NCBI GenBank assembly: GCA_051880395.1
Contig: JBJENW010000063.1
Location: forward strand, 1 to 64,000
DNA: 64,000 nucleotides
From: JBJENW01 sp051880395
GTDB taxonomy: Bacteria > Bacillota > Clostridia > Lachnospirales > Lachnospiraceae
Reading direction: 5' to 3'
This document shows positions 1 to 8,312 of the stretch, piece by piece (within the stretch, counting starts at the first letter, position 1; the number at the start of each line of letters is the position of its first letter). A model generated the notes under the pieces. That model was not told where the DNA came from. It ran no database searches and saw nothing but the letters and a program-made list of their open reading frames with translations. The translations under genes were made by a program, and so were the position numbers.

Positions 1-20
1 TTCAGCCACCCCGCACCTTG

Positions 21-83
21 CCTCCTGCCGGATACTGGAAACGTCCGCGTAGGAAATCCCCCTCGCTTGAGATATTTTTCGTC
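21..83. repeat. Dispersed intergenic element, copy 1
   Basis: The core GCCGGATACTGGAAACGTCC (27-46) followed by GC recurs, with one base change, at 2150-2171 and 53556-53577. The flanks also match the copy near 53,550: both begin CCTCCT and continue with AGGAA, a C-run and TTGAGAT. It lies beyond the tsf terminator and no convincing gene spans it. Function unknown. Confidence 0.6.
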
Positions 84-182
84 AAAATACCCAAAAAGTG
101 GTGGCTACGAAAATGCAGTGGGAGGCCAATAAAGTAGTGGTTGCAAAGACTTACACCCATATAAATCGAAAACGAAGCACGC

Positions 183-216
183 AAAAAAAGCTTCCCCAAC
201 TATTGTTGGAGAAGCC
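183..216 (-). terminator. Rho-independent terminator of rpsB-tsf
   Basis: On the minus strand GCTTCTCCAAC pairs with GTTGGGGAAGC across a four-base loop and is followed by seven Ts. It sits about 30 bp after the tsf stop codon. Confidence 0.9.
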
Positions 217-244
217 TCTCTTCATTTATTGCGAAGAATATCTT

Positions 245-1177
245 TTAGCCTAACTGTGCTGCAACTTCAGCTGCAAAATCTTCTTCTTTCTTTTCAATTC
301 CTTCGCCTGTTTCAAAACGAACAAATCTCTTAACAGTTACGGTAGTACCTACTTCTTTAGATACCTGCTCTAAGTATTTTTCTACCGTCTGTTTTCCATC
401 TTCTGCTTTTACATAAACCTGATCTACTAAGCAGATTTCTTTTAATTCTTTTTTGATACGTCCGGCAATCATACCCTGAATTACTTTTTCTGGTTTCTGG
501 GATTCTTTCGGATCGTTCTGAATCTGTGCTAACAGAATCTCTTTTTCATGTGCGATGTACTCCTGATCTACTTCATCTTCGGATACATACTTCGGATTCA
601 AAGCAGCAATCTGCATTGCAATATTCTTTAATGCAGCTTTTACATCATCATTTACAACAGCTGTATCTGCTTCTACGATAACACCGATTCTTCCGTCACC
701 ATGGATATAATCTACAACACATCCGTTTGCAGCTTCTACCTTTTCAAATCTTCTGATCTTTAAGTTCTCACCGATAACAGAAATCTGTTCAACCAATGCA
801 TCTTTAACCGTCTTACTGCTGTCTTCTGTCCATGCTTCTGCTAAGAAACCATCGATATCTGCTGCATTTGTTTTCAGAGCCTGCTCTGCTACTTTTCCAA
901 CATAAGTCTGGAATTTTTCATTCTTTGCAACAAAGTCTGTCTCAGAGTTTACTTCTACGATTGCTGCAGCTTTGTCTCCGTCTGTTGCAACTTTTACGAT
1001 ACCTTCTGCTGCAATACGGGATGCTTTCTTTTCAGCCTTTGCCTGTCCTTTTTTTCTTAAGAATTCAACAGCTGCGTCCATGTCGCCGTTTGTCTCGTTT
1101 AATGCTTTTTTACAATCCATCATACCTGCGCCAGTCTGTTCACGCAGTTCTTTTACCATAGCTGCTGTAATTGCCAT
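245..1177 (-). CDS. tsf: Elongation factor Ts
   Basis: EF-Ts is the nucleotide exchange factor that releases GDP from EF-Tu during translation elongation. The 310-residue protein has the N-terminal UBA-like helices (MVKELREQTGAGMMDCKKAL) and the EF-Tu-contacting TDFVAKN motif near residue 80. The two-part core follows, and the protein ends in a charged tail. Length is normal for Firmicutes. It starts 25 bp after the rpsB stop with GGAGGGCAA ahead of the ATG, and it is probably cotranscribed with rpsB up to the hairpin at 183-216. Confidence 0.98.
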   Translation of the reverse strand: MAITAAMVKELREQTGAGMMDCKKALNETNGDMDAAVEFLRKKGQAKAEKKASRIAAEGIVKVATDGDKAAAIVEVNSETDFVAKNEKFQTYVGKVAEQALKTNAADIDGFLAEAWTEDSSKTVKDALVEQISVIGENLKIRRFEKVEAANGCVVDYIHGDGRIGVIVEADTAVVNDDVKAALKNIAMQIAALNPKYVSEDEVDQEYIAHEKEILLAQIQNDPKESQKPEKVIQGMIAGRIKKELKEICLVDQVYVKAEDGKQTVEKYLEQVSKEVGTTVTVKRFVRFETGEGIEKKEEDFAAEVAAQLG

Positions 1178-1202
1178 GAATTTGCCCTCCTCGATTGAAA
1201 AC

Positions 1203-1934
1203 TTATGCTTCCTCTGCTACTTCTTCTGCTACTTCCTCTTCTGTTACAACTTCACCCTGATTTGCTTCTACAACAGCATCTGCCATCTTAGATACGATCA
1301 GTTTTACTGCACGGATCGCATCGTCGTTTCCAGGGATCACGTAATCTAATTCTTCCGGATCACAGTTTGTATCAGCGATACCGATCAACGGAATTCCTAA
1401 AGCGTGTGCTTCCTGAACACAAATTCTTTCTTTCTTCGGATCTACAACAAAGATTGCATCCGGAAGACGTTTCATTTCTTTGATACCACCTAAGTTTTTC
1501 TCTAATTTCTCCTGCTCTTTCTTTAAAGCAATAACTTCTTTCTTAGGAAGTACATCAAATGTACCATTTTCTTCCATTTCTTCAATGGATTTCAGTCTTG
1601 CGATACGGCTCTGGATGGTCTTGAAGTTTGTTAACATACCACCTAACCATCTTTCGTTTACATAGAACATTCCGCAACGCTCTGCTTCTGTTTTAATTGC
1701 ATCCTGTGCCTGTTTTTTCGTACCAACGAAAAGAATCGTACCGCCATCTGCTGCGATATCAGCAACGGCTTTGTAAGCCTCGTCTACTTTTCCTACAGAT
1801 TTCTGTAAGTCAATGATATAAATACCATTTCTTTCTGTGTAGATGTATGGAGCCATTTTCGGGTTCCATCTTCTTGTCTGATGTCCAAAATGTACACCTG
1901 CTTCTAATAACTGTTTCATTGAAATAACGCTCAT
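1203..1934 (-). CDS. rpsB: Small ribosomal subunit protein uS2
   Basis: Ribosomal protein S2 of the 30S subunit. The N-terminus carries the family hallmark [19 protein letters not shown], with [12 protein letters not shown] and the [11 protein letters not shown] strand further on. The 243-residue length is typical, with a Glu/Val-rich acidic tail. The ATG is preceded by GGAGGAAG. It follows its own sigma-A-type promoter and a leader of about 100 nt. Its place directly after the fla/che operon matches the B. subtilis order sigD-swrB-rpsB-tsf. Confidence 0.98.
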   Translation of the reverse strand: MSVISMKQLLEAGVHFGHQTRRWNPKMAPYIYTERNGIYIIDLQKSVGKVDEAYKAVADIAADGGTILFVGTKKQAQDAIKTEAERCGMFYVNERWLGGMLTNFKTIQSRIARLKSIEEMEENGTFDVLPKKEVIALKKEQEKLEKNLGGIKEMKRLPDAIFVVDPKKERICVQEAHALGIPLIGIADTNCDPEELDYVIPGNDDAIRAVKLIVSKMADAVVEANQGEVVTEEEVAEEVAEEA

Positions 1935-2039
1935 TTTTCTTCCTCCATTTGGTTTGTTCTTCCATACATTTCGTCCTTTTCGGCAACCATAGGCACCCGC
2001 CCAAAAGTCGATGTATGTGTTTTTTTGACTAACATTATT

Positions 2040-2068
2040 ATCATACCATGTTTTATATCTTGATGCAA
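2040..2068 (-). promoter_or_regulatory. Sigma-A promoter of rpsB-tsf
   Basis: The minus strand reads TTGCAT, a 17-bp spacer, then TATGAT, about 105 bp upstream of the rpsB start. The leader between them is long enough for autogenous control by S2, which is an inference; I do not recognise a defined leader family in it. Confidence 0.8.
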
Positions 2069-2149
2069 GGAATTTTTTTTATTTTTTGTAAAATTCAAAA
2101 AACAACAATCTAGCCCTTGCATTAGGGAATCGTTTCCAATACACAGTCC

Positions 2150-2171
2150 GCCGGATACCGGAAACGTCCGC
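2150..2171. repeat. Dispersed intergenic element, copy 2
   Basis: The 22-bp core is identical to the copy at 53556-53577 and differs by one base from the copy at 27-48. It starts directly after the hairpin ending the flagellar operon. The end CCGGAAACG (2158-2166) can also pair with CGTTTCC at 2131-2137. Confidence 0.6.
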
Positions 2172-2174
2172 ATA

Positions 2175-2202
2175 GAAAAGGCAGGTATGCTTACCTGCCC
2201 AC
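2175..2202 (-). terminator. Terminator of the flagellar/chemotaxis operon
   Basis: The minus strand has GGCAGGTA and TACCTGCC arms around a four-base loop, followed by TTTTC. The stem overlaps the stop codon of the last gene of the operon. The T-run is short, so termination may be incomplete. Confidence 0.75.
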
Positions 2203-2835
2203 TAATATTTTCACGATTTCTTCATAGGTGCCGCCTTTCGGCAATGCATAAGTTCCCGGCTGAAGCTTTTGATCATAATGGTTTGCAACAATAAATGCAT
2301 TAAAAGAATCCGCATTATCTACAATTCCCTGTTGAAACAGATTCTGCGATACCACATCCGAATATTCTCCGGAATGGATTTCAAAGTTGACCATCGCATG
2401 CGCCTCTTTTACATCAGCACTCTTCCCAGAACCGGTCTTTTCAGATGCTTTTTTTTGTTCTTCTGATTTCGTTGCTTTTTCATCAGTGCTGCTGCTCTTT
2501 TTTTCAGTTTCTGAAGATTTTTTATTCTCTCCTTCATCTTTTTCTTCCGAATATGAATCCGCTTCAGCTCCCGCACCAGATCCTGCATCTGCTGTCTTCT
2601 GACCTGAATCCGACACCTTTTCTTTAGTCTCGTCCGTTTCTTCTTCATTCGCATCTTCTCCCTCCTGCAGTTCGCCCGATTCCTGTGACGGCATCACCAT
2701 TCCTAATTCTTTTGCACGGGAAATCACTTCCTCATTACTCATTGTACTGTTATCTAAATGATGCTCAAATGTCAACAAAAGTGTTGTACAAAAAATTCCG
2801 ATTCCTAAACCTCTGAGATAATACTTAAATTTCAC
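2191..2835 (-). CDS. MltG/YceG-like LysM-domain protein without catalytic domain
   Basis: A 214-residue protein with an N-terminal membrane anchor (about residues 7-25), a long Glu/Lys/Ser-rich low-complexity linker (about 55-140), and a C-terminal domain. That domain resembles the LysM-like N-terminal part of MltG endolytic transglycosylases (FEIHSGEYSDVVSQNLFQQG, then LQPGTYALPKGGTYEEIV). The MltG catalytic region with its Glu is absent, so enzymatic activity is unlikely; peptidoglycan binding is an inference. The start is GTG and shares GTGA with the stop of the preceding gene, so translation is probably coupled. It is the last gene of the operon. Confidence 0.75.
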   Translation of the reverse strand: MKFKYYLRGLGIGIFCTTLLLTFEHHLDNSTMSNEEVISRAKELGMVMPSQESGELQEGEDANEEETDETKEKVSDSGQKTADAGSGAGAEADSYSEEKDEGENKKSSETEKKSSSTDEKATKSEEQKKASEKTGSGKSADVKEAHAMVNFEIHSGEYSDVVSQNLFQQGIVDNADSFNAFIVANHYDQKLQPGTYALPKGGTYEEIVKILVGR

Positions 2836-3503
2836 GCCTTGCCCTCTCCTCTGTATAGTCCAATTACAAGCTGTACCTCGCCCAAACCGATATTCAATTC
2901 TTTTGCGATCTGTACATTTGCCATACCACGATTATGCAACTCCAGAATCGTCTCATTCAGATTCTGCTCTGTCTGTGAGGCTTCTCCATTTCCCTTTTCT
3001 TCCTCCGACTGTATCTGCATCTGTGGAAATTCCTGCAGATTCTCTATTGTCATTGATGGTTCCGGCTGTTCGAGATCTTTTCGCATACTGCTCTCCATTC
3101 GCTGCATCTGACGCATCAGATCCTGCAGTTCCCCGGCAAAATTTGTCAGCTCTGTATGCTTATCATTCAGCATACTATATAAAAACATGATCTCATTATG
3201 TGTCTTATTGGCTTCTTCCATAACGGTATCTGAATATTCTCCGAGTGCAAGCATTTTCCCGTTTGTCTCTTTATCTAACGCTGCCTCTACGATCTCCATT
3301 GAATTATCGATCGTCTCATCTACCATCTCTTCTACTCGTGCTTTAGAATCCTGAATCTGTTTGTCTACGATTGTCTTTACTTCTTCTCTGCTAAGTTCTG
3401 CTATATGATCGACATCCCGCGGGGAGAGCCTTTCTGCTACAAAAAAACTTCCGAGCATTAACACAATACCGATCAATAACAATACAATTTCAAACCCTGT
3501 CAT
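2832..3503 (-). CDS. DUF6115-type membrane-anchored protein (possible SwrB counterpart)
   Basis: The 223-residue protein has one N-terminal membrane segment (residues 5-23), a long helical, probably coiled-coil middle rich in Glu/Met/Gln, and a C-terminal helix-turn-helix-like stretch (LELHNRGMANVQIAKELNIG, then GEVQLVIGLY) typical of DUF6115. In B. subtilis the gene between sigD and rpsB is swrB, which encodes a small membrane-anchored activator of flagellar assembly. The position and layout here suggest the same role, but I infer that from synteny and architecture, not from aligned sequence. Confidence 0.7.
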   Translation of the reverse strand: MTGFEIVLLLIGIVLMLGSFFVAERLSPRDVDHIAELSREEVKTIVDKQIQDSKARVEEMVDETIDNSMEIVEAALDKETNGKMLALGEYSDTVMEEANKTHNEIMFLYSMLNDKHTELTNFAGELQDLMRQMQRMESSMRKDLEQPEPSMTIENLQEFPQMQIQSEEEKGNGEASQTEQNLNETILELHNRGMANVQIAKELNIGLGEVQLVIGLYRGEGKA

Positions 3504-3538
3504 GCCTTTTCTCCTAAACTTCCTGTCTATTTTTCCGT

Positions 3539-3865
3539 CTAAATTTTTATATCAAACGTTCCACCTTCTGTTTTTAATTCTTTTTGGAACTCTTTTTCTT
3601 CTGTCTGTTTTTTCTTTTTGTTTTTCTTTTTTCGGTTATCCTGATACGCATTGCTTCCCTTTTCACGGGCATCATAACGCTTTTTCTCCTCTTTTGCATT
3701 TTCCTGATGCTGCACTTGCTTCATCTGATGCATGGCTTCTTTGGAAAATTCTGCCTGAATGTTCTGCTGCTGAAAATGGGGTCGACTTTCCTCCTGCTGT
3801 TTGAAGGTTCCCACATCATTGACTCTCTGAATCGCTCCTGTAATCTCCACTGGACGTATACTCAT
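3539..3865 (-). CDS. Small K/E/Q-rich hypothetical flagellar-operon protein
   Basis: A 108-residue, highly charged protein with no membrane segment or signal peptide. The N-terminus (MSIRPVEITGAIQRVNDVGT) looks ordered. The rest is Gln/Lys/Glu-rich and probably disordered or coiled, with a very basic run near residues 77-86. I do not recognise a named family. It lies between fapA and the DUF6115 gene in the same orientation, and the codon pattern and close spacing support a real gene. Confidence 0.7.
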   Translation of the reverse strand: MSIRPVEITGAIQRVNDVGTFKQQEESRPHFQQQNIQAEFSKEAMHQMKQVQHQENAKEEKKRYDAREKGSNAYQDNRKKKNKKKKQTEEKEFQKELKTEGGTFDIKI

Positions 3866-3905
3866 ACGACCACCTCCCTTTGTCCGCTAAGCAAGAAAAT
3901 AGGAT

Positions 3906-5504
3906 TTATAGGTTCTGCGCACTGACATCCCCCTGGCGCTTTACAAACTCACAACAGCTTCTCTTATTCTTCACATTCAGCTTAGAGTCAGAGATCATGA
4001 CGCTGACCCCCGGAAACACATCCCGATTGACTACGATTTTCGCACTATCTCCTTCTCTTACTTCCTGTTTCAGCTGTTCTAACTCTGCCTGCTTTTCTGC
4101 AACTGATTTTTGAATGGTCTGGAAATTTGCCGCCGTCTTTTTCACATATGCAATCTTTTCCGGTGGCAGTTTCACACCTTTTGCAAGTTTCGAGGAAAAT
4201 GTAGCAAGAATCGGTTTGATCTGTTCCAATTCGCTCATCTGTTTCTCGATTTCTTTCGAAAGTGCCATCATACGTTCTTTTGTCTCTGGCGGTGTACCAA
4301 CTTCTACCTGTGTCAGTGTCCCCATCTCTGAACCAATCGTCTGTGCTTCGATCAATTCTCCGGCACGGATCACTCCTCCACTGATAAACCCTTTTTTACC
4401 GGCAACCGTAATGGTTGTCTCCGCAGATACGTTACTGTGCATGATCAAATCCGTTTCGATATATCCACCCGATTTTACCGTAGAATTTTCGATAAATTTG
4501 GTAATGATATTGCTACCGGCTTTGAGTACGCCTTTGCCCATTCCGTGAATTCCACGTTTTACGATGATCTGTCCCCCCGCTTCCACCACGGCATCTTCCA
4601 CCACGCCTTCGATCGTAATGTCTCCTTTTGCATGTACCTCAAAACCACCTTTGACATTTCCTTTGATATGAAGGCTTCCGTCGTATGTGATATTTCCGGT
4701 AGAATTATCCACATCTGCCGGTACCTCGTAGATATCCGATACGAAAACTTTCTCCTTTACCAGTGTAACATGTCCGGTTACTTTTGAAAAGATTTCTGTT
4801 CCATCTTCGGAAATATCGATATTGTTTCCATATGCCAGATGTTTCGGTTTCATCTGTGGCGGGCGCACTTCATTTCCAAAAACATCCGTGCCAACGGTGC
4901 CTTGTTTTTCCTTATACAAGCGCGCCAGTAAATCCCCTGCTTCCACATGACTGATCACATCAATACTTTTATAATCAACAGAACCGTCCTCATTGTGTTT
5001 TGGTCTGAGATTATGATTTGTATTAAAATAATACTCAATGCGAGCTTCTGTCCCAGGTGTCGGTTTCTTTCCCTGCGCAATATCGAAGTCCTCACAGTAA
5101 CGCCGGTCATTTAGAAACGATTCCAAAGCGGCCTTATTGATTCCCGTCTTGATTCCTGCTTTTTGAAGACTTGAGATTATGCTCTCCAATGTCAGCCTTC
5201 GCCCATTATTAGACGGTGGGTAGAATCGTCCGGTAACCTTTAGACGATCCGACGAAATATCGATATCCAACTGCTCGTCAACCGAATCCCCTTTAAAATC
5301 TGCTACACGCACCGGCATCGGCTGCTTGACCGACTTCACTGCCAAATCCAGCTGTTTGATATCATAATGATTATACTTGTATTTATCCAAATATGCCAGT
5401 ATTTCTGTAATATTTGCGCTTACCCCGCCTTCCTGCGGCGGAAAAACAACTAAATAAATACCCGTCTGCTGCATTTGTAATTGAAAAAAACCGTTTGTTT
5501 GCAT
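3906..5504 (-). CDS. FapA (DUF342) family protein
   Basis: A 532-residue cytoplasmic protein of the FapA/DUF342 family. The N-terminal part (about 1-170) carries the conserved FYPPSNNGRRLT region. A glycine-rich repeat region (about 200-420) is predicted to form a right-handed parallel beta helix (for example GNVKGGFEVHAKGDITIEGV), and a C-terminal coiled coil spans about 425-500. The family is common beside sigD and polar flagellar genes, and some members are linked to cell polarity or polymer-forming scaffolds; the molecular role is unknown. It begins 26 bp after the sigD stop. Confidence 0.85.
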   Translation of the reverse strand: MQTNGFFQLQMQQTGIYLVVFPPQEGGVSANITEILAYLDKYKYNHYDIKQLDLAVKSVKQPMPVRVADFKGDSVDEQLDIDISSDRLKVTGRFYPPSNNGRRLTLESIISSLQKAGIKTGINKAALESFLNDRRYCEDFDIAQGKKPTPGTEARIEYYFNTNHNLRPKHNEDGSVDYKSIDVISHVEAGDLLARLYKEKQGTVGTDVFGNEVRPPQMKPKHLAYGNNIDISEDGTEIFSKVTGHVTLVKEKVFVSDIYEVPADVDNSTGNITYDGSLHIKGNVKGGFEVHAKGDITIEGVVEDAVVEAGGQIIVKRGIHGMGKGVLKAGSNIITKFIENSTVKSGGYIETDLIMHSNVSAETTITVAGKKGFISGGVIRAGELIEAQTIGSEMGTLTQVEVGTPPETKERMMALSKEIEKQMSELEQIKPILATFSSKLAKGVKLPPEKIAYVKKTAANFQTIQKSVAEKQAELEQLKQEVREGDSAKIVVNRDVFPGVSVMISDSKLNVKNKRSCCEFVKRQGDVSAQNL

Positions 5505-5529
5505 AGGCTTGTTTCCTCCCCTTTCTATT

Positions 5530-6297
5530 TCAGCGGTCTGCCAGCATTCCCATGTAACTTCCCATCTCCTTTTTCATTTTCGCGAGCGCCTTTGTATGCA
5601 GCTGAGAAATACGGGACTCTGATACGTCTAAAACAACGCTGATCTCCTTCAGTGTCAAATCCTCATAATAATATAACTCAATCACCTTACGTTCTTTTTC
5701 TGTCAAAAGTTCCAGTGCATTCTGCAGTTTGTTACTGAGTTCCTCCTGCTGCACCGCATCCTCCGGTTGTGTAAACTGAGAATTTCCTCTGGCATCCATT
5801 GCCGGCTCGCTTCCCTGTTCCACATATTCATTCAATGACACCACATTTGTAATTTTCAGCTGTGTCTGCCATGTTAAAAGTTCTGCTTCGGATACACCAA
5901 GTTCTTTTGCTACTTCTTCATCGTTGGCGTTTTTTCCAGTTTTTGTCTCGACTGCACGAATCGCTTCGTCCATCCGCTTTTGTTTCTGTCGAATCGTGCG
6001 TGGGATCCAGTCCATTTTTCGAATCTGATCTAAAATAGACCCCCTGATGCGTAAACTGGCATAAGTTTCAAATTTTACTTCTTTTCCCATGTCAAATTTA
6101 TCAATTGCATCGATCAGACCAAAAATCCCGTAACTGACCAAATCATCGTACTCCACGTTATACCCCAGATACATACTTAATCTTCCTGCTACCACACGTA
6201 CCAGTGGTGCATATTCAACGATGATTTTTTCTCGAAGATCCGGTGTCGGATTTTTTTGATACGATTCCCATAATTTTGTTCTTTCTGCTTCCCTCAT
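5530..6297 (-). CDS. sigD: Flagellar sigma factor SigD/FliA (sigma-28)
   Basis: A sigma-70 family member that directs RNA polymerase to late flagellar and chemotaxis promoters. The 255-residue length matches B. subtilis SigD. Region 2 is seen in EYDDLVSYGIFGLIDAIDKF, region 3 around residues 100-150, and a region 4 helix-turn-helix near the C-terminus (LTLKEISVVLDVSESRISQL). It lies near the 3' end of the fla/che operon, about 32 kb from the promoter. In B. subtilis this position delays SigD accumulation. No flgM anti-sigma gene is visible in the window. Confidence 0.96.
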   Translation of the reverse strand: MREAERTKLWESYQKNPTPDLREKIIVEYAPLVRVVAGRLSMYLGYNVEYDDLVSYGIFGLIDAIDKFDMGKEVKFETYASLRIRGSILDQIRKMDWIPRTIRQKQKRMDEAIRAVETKTGKNANDEEVAKELGVSEAELLTWQTQLKITNVVSLNEYVEQGSEPAMDARGNSQFTQPEDAVQQEELSNKLQNALELLTEKERKVIELYYYEDLTLKEISVVLDVSESRISQLHTKALAKMKKEMGSYMGMLADR

Positions 6298-6326
6298 ACA
6301 TTCAAGCCTCCCATATCAATTGTTTC

Positions 6327-6665
6327 CTAAACATCCCCGGCAGTTTTTTGAGATTCTTCTGTCTGTTTTTCTGCCTCATAGTTGTCTGTATTCTTCTTTG
6401 ATTGTTGTCCGTCCTGTTCATCCTGCGCAATCTCTTGCAAATCTGTTTCGGCATCCTCCGTTTTTTCTTCTGTCTGCTCATTCTCTTCTTTAAAAAACGG
6501 ATCTAAAACAGCCTTTGCTATCTCCCCAATGATAAAAAAAACAATCAATATCAACAAAAGCTGTTTTAGAAACGTTCCTGCCTCAAACTGTTGCTGAAAT
6601 CCGATGATACAATAGACGAGACCACCCGCTAACATGACAATTGCTGGTATCTGTTTTGTTTTCAC
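6327..6665 (-). CDS. Small membrane protein of the flagellar operon
   Basis: A 112-residue protein with two predicted transmembrane segments (about residues 7-22 and 33-55) and an acidic, Glu/Gln/Thr-rich C-terminal half that is probably disordered and cytoplasmic. It sits between cheD and sigD with 18-29 bp spacers, so it belongs to the operon. I do not recognise a family; the function is unknown. Confidence 0.7.
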   Translation of the reverse strand: MKTKQIPAIVMLAGGLVYCIIGFQQQFEAGTFLKQLLLILIVFFIIGEIAKAVLDPFFKEENEQTEEKTEDAETDLQEIAQDEQDGQQSKKNTDNYEAEKQTEESQKTAGDV

Positions 6666-6683
6666 TCTTTACCCCGTCCTTCA

Positions 6684-7172
6684 TCAGATAATTTTTAACG
6701 GTTTTCCAACCGATTTAATGTAAAACTCTCCCGTATCTGTATGCAGTTCCACCGTACGGCCATAATTTAATCCTGTATCTTCTGCTAAAAGTCGTATTCC
6801 AAGCTGCTTTAATTTGGCTTTTGATGCCTCTGCATTTCTGGCGCCGATGTTTCCGATACCGGCTTTTCCGTCCTTGACGGCGAACATACAGGCACCGCCT
6901 GCGATTTTTGCCACAAGTCTGCTCTTTGATGCGCCGTTTGCGACCATCAGGCGAACCAGTTCCTCAATTCCGGTATCCGCAAATTTTGCAATATTTGAAT
7001 TATTGCGAATCTGCGTACTATCCGGCAGCATGATATGTGCCAGACCACCTAGCTTCTTCACTGGGTCATATAGTGCGATTCCAATACAGGAGCCTAGGCC
7101 CAATGTTGTGATTATATCCGGGTAATGGCAGATATTCAAATCCGCCATTCCCACTTTCACTACAGCACTCAT
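6684..7172 (-). CDS. cheD: Chemoreceptor glutamine deamidase CheD
   Basis: CheD deamidates glutamines on chemoreceptors and, in Firmicutes, binds CheC to tune CheY-P dephosphorylation. The 162-residue protein has the expected catalytic Cys in LGLGSCIGIAL (Cys29) and His in GGLAHIMLP (His46), and ends KSVGKPLKII. It lies 14 bp downstream of cheC, matching the CheC-CheD partnership. Confidence 0.96.
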   Translation of the reverse strand: MSAVVKVGMADLNICHYPDIITTLGLGSCIGIALYDPVKKLGGLAHIMLPDSTQIRNNSNIAKFADTGIEELVRLMVANGASKSRLVAKIAGGACMFAVKDGKAGIGNIGARNAEASKAKLKQLGIRLLAEDTGLNYGRTVELHTDTGEFYIKSVGKPLKII

Positions 7173-7186
7173 ACAACCTTCCTCTC

Positions 7187-7807
7187 CTATTGTGGAATTC
7201 CCAATGCCTCCAAGATCTTTAAATAGGAATCCGGGTCAGGCAGCAAAATAAAATACCCCTCGATCTGCACATCATCCCCAAATTCTGTTTCGATCATTAA
7301 TGCATAATCTCCGTATGCTCCGAATTCGATGGCAGGCACGCTTAAGATTGCTCCTGCCATATCCACTGCCACATACGGAATCGATGGTGTGATCACCATA
7401 TGCGTCAATCCGGAAAGCGCGGACAAATAGGAACCCGCAATGATATTTCCGATTTCTTTTAACGCGGAAAGGTCCATCTCATCAAAATCCTCAGCATATG
7501 TACTATCCCGCCCCATCAGCTTATTCACAAGATAGTGCGCGGAATCCATTTTTAATAAAAACATCATACTTCCGGTGATATCCGTCTCTACCTGAAGATA
7601 CACACCAACAATCGGTTCCGTCTCACTCGAAATTGCACTCGGCAGCGTCTGAAGTGTCAATAGTTTGACATTTGGCACACGCATATCAATTCGCATATCC
7701 AGCATATTCGCCACAGCGGTTGTCGCGTTTCCAGCTCCGATATTTCCGATTTCACGCAAAACATCGACATATGTCTCGTTAATTTGATTCAGATCATTAT
7801 TATACAT
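7187..7807 (-). CDS. cheC: CheY-P phosphatase CheC
   Basis: CheC dephosphorylates CheY-P and is stimulated by CheD. The protein has both internal-repeat active-site helices of the family, each with the E-x-x-N pattern: REIGNIGAGNATTA near the N-terminus and KEIGNIIAGSYLSAL in the second half. It lacks a FliN-like SpoA domain, which separates it from FliY. I start at the ATG with GAGG seven bases upstream; a TTG two codons earlier is less likely. Confidence 0.94.
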   Translation of the reverse strand: MYNNDLNQINETYVDVLREIGNIGAGNATTAVANMLDMRIDMRVPNVKLLTLQTLPSAISSETEPIVGVYLQVETDITGSMMFLLKMDSAHYLVNKLMGRDSTYAEDFDEMDLSALKEIGNIIAGSYLSALSGLTHMVITPSIPYVAVDMAGAILSVPAIEFGAYGDYALMIETEFGDDVQIEGYFILLPDPDSYLKILEALGIPQ

Positions 7808-7831
7808 ACGCAATCCTCACTTTCAAACGCA

Positions 7832-8299
7832 TCAGCCATTTTCTTTTTCATCTATGATCGCGTTAATGTCGAAGATGGAGATCAAATCCTCCTCGCTGTG
7901 ACCAATTCCATTAATAAACGCAGGTTTTCCTCCTTTTCCTTCATAGCTGTTATTCTTGTCCACTTGATCCTCGCCTAACGTGACCACTTCTTTGACCTCA
8001 TCTACGATGATTCCGATCGATCCTTGCTGCTCAATTTTCAAAATAATGATCCGCGTGTTATTTGTAAACTCATCATCCGGTAATTCCATTTTTCTTCGAA
8101 TGCTCATAACCGGAACGATCTCTCCTCGTAAGTTGATGATTCCGCGGAAATACGACTGCGCTTTCGGCACGCGGGTGATCTTTTGCATCCGGACGATATT
8201 ATCCACATAATTTATGTCTAATCCGTACTGTTCACTACCGATTTTTACTACGATATACTGCTTTTTATCCTGATCTACTACACGTAATTCCTCTGCCAT
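7832..8299 (-). CDS. cheW: Chemotaxis coupling protein CheW
   Basis: CheW couples chemoreceptors to the CheA kinase. The whole 155-residue protein is one CheW domain, with KIGSEQYGLDINYVDNIVRM at the start and RGIINLRGEIVPVMSIRRK in the middle, the usual receptor- and CheA-binding region. It lies 13 bp after cheA. Confidence 0.96.
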   Translation of the reverse strand: MAEELRVVDQDKKQYIVVKIGSEQYGLDINYVDNIVRMQKITRVPKAQSYFRGIINLRGEIVPVMSIRRKMELPDDEFTNNTRIIILKIEQQGSIGIIVDEVKEVVTLGEDQVDKNNSYEGKGGKPAFINGIGHSEEDLISIFDINAIIDEKENG

Positions 8300-8312
8300 G
8301 GCTACTTCCCCC

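Noticed and set aside
2..199. Minus-strand open frame of 65 codons at the window start
   Set aside because: It runs through the tsf terminator and the dispersed element, has no ribosome binding site and no recognisable protein features.
1931..2173. Minus-strand frame starting MRTFPVSGG upstream of rpsB
   Set aside because: Its start is the translated dispersed element, and it spans the rpsB promoter and leader.
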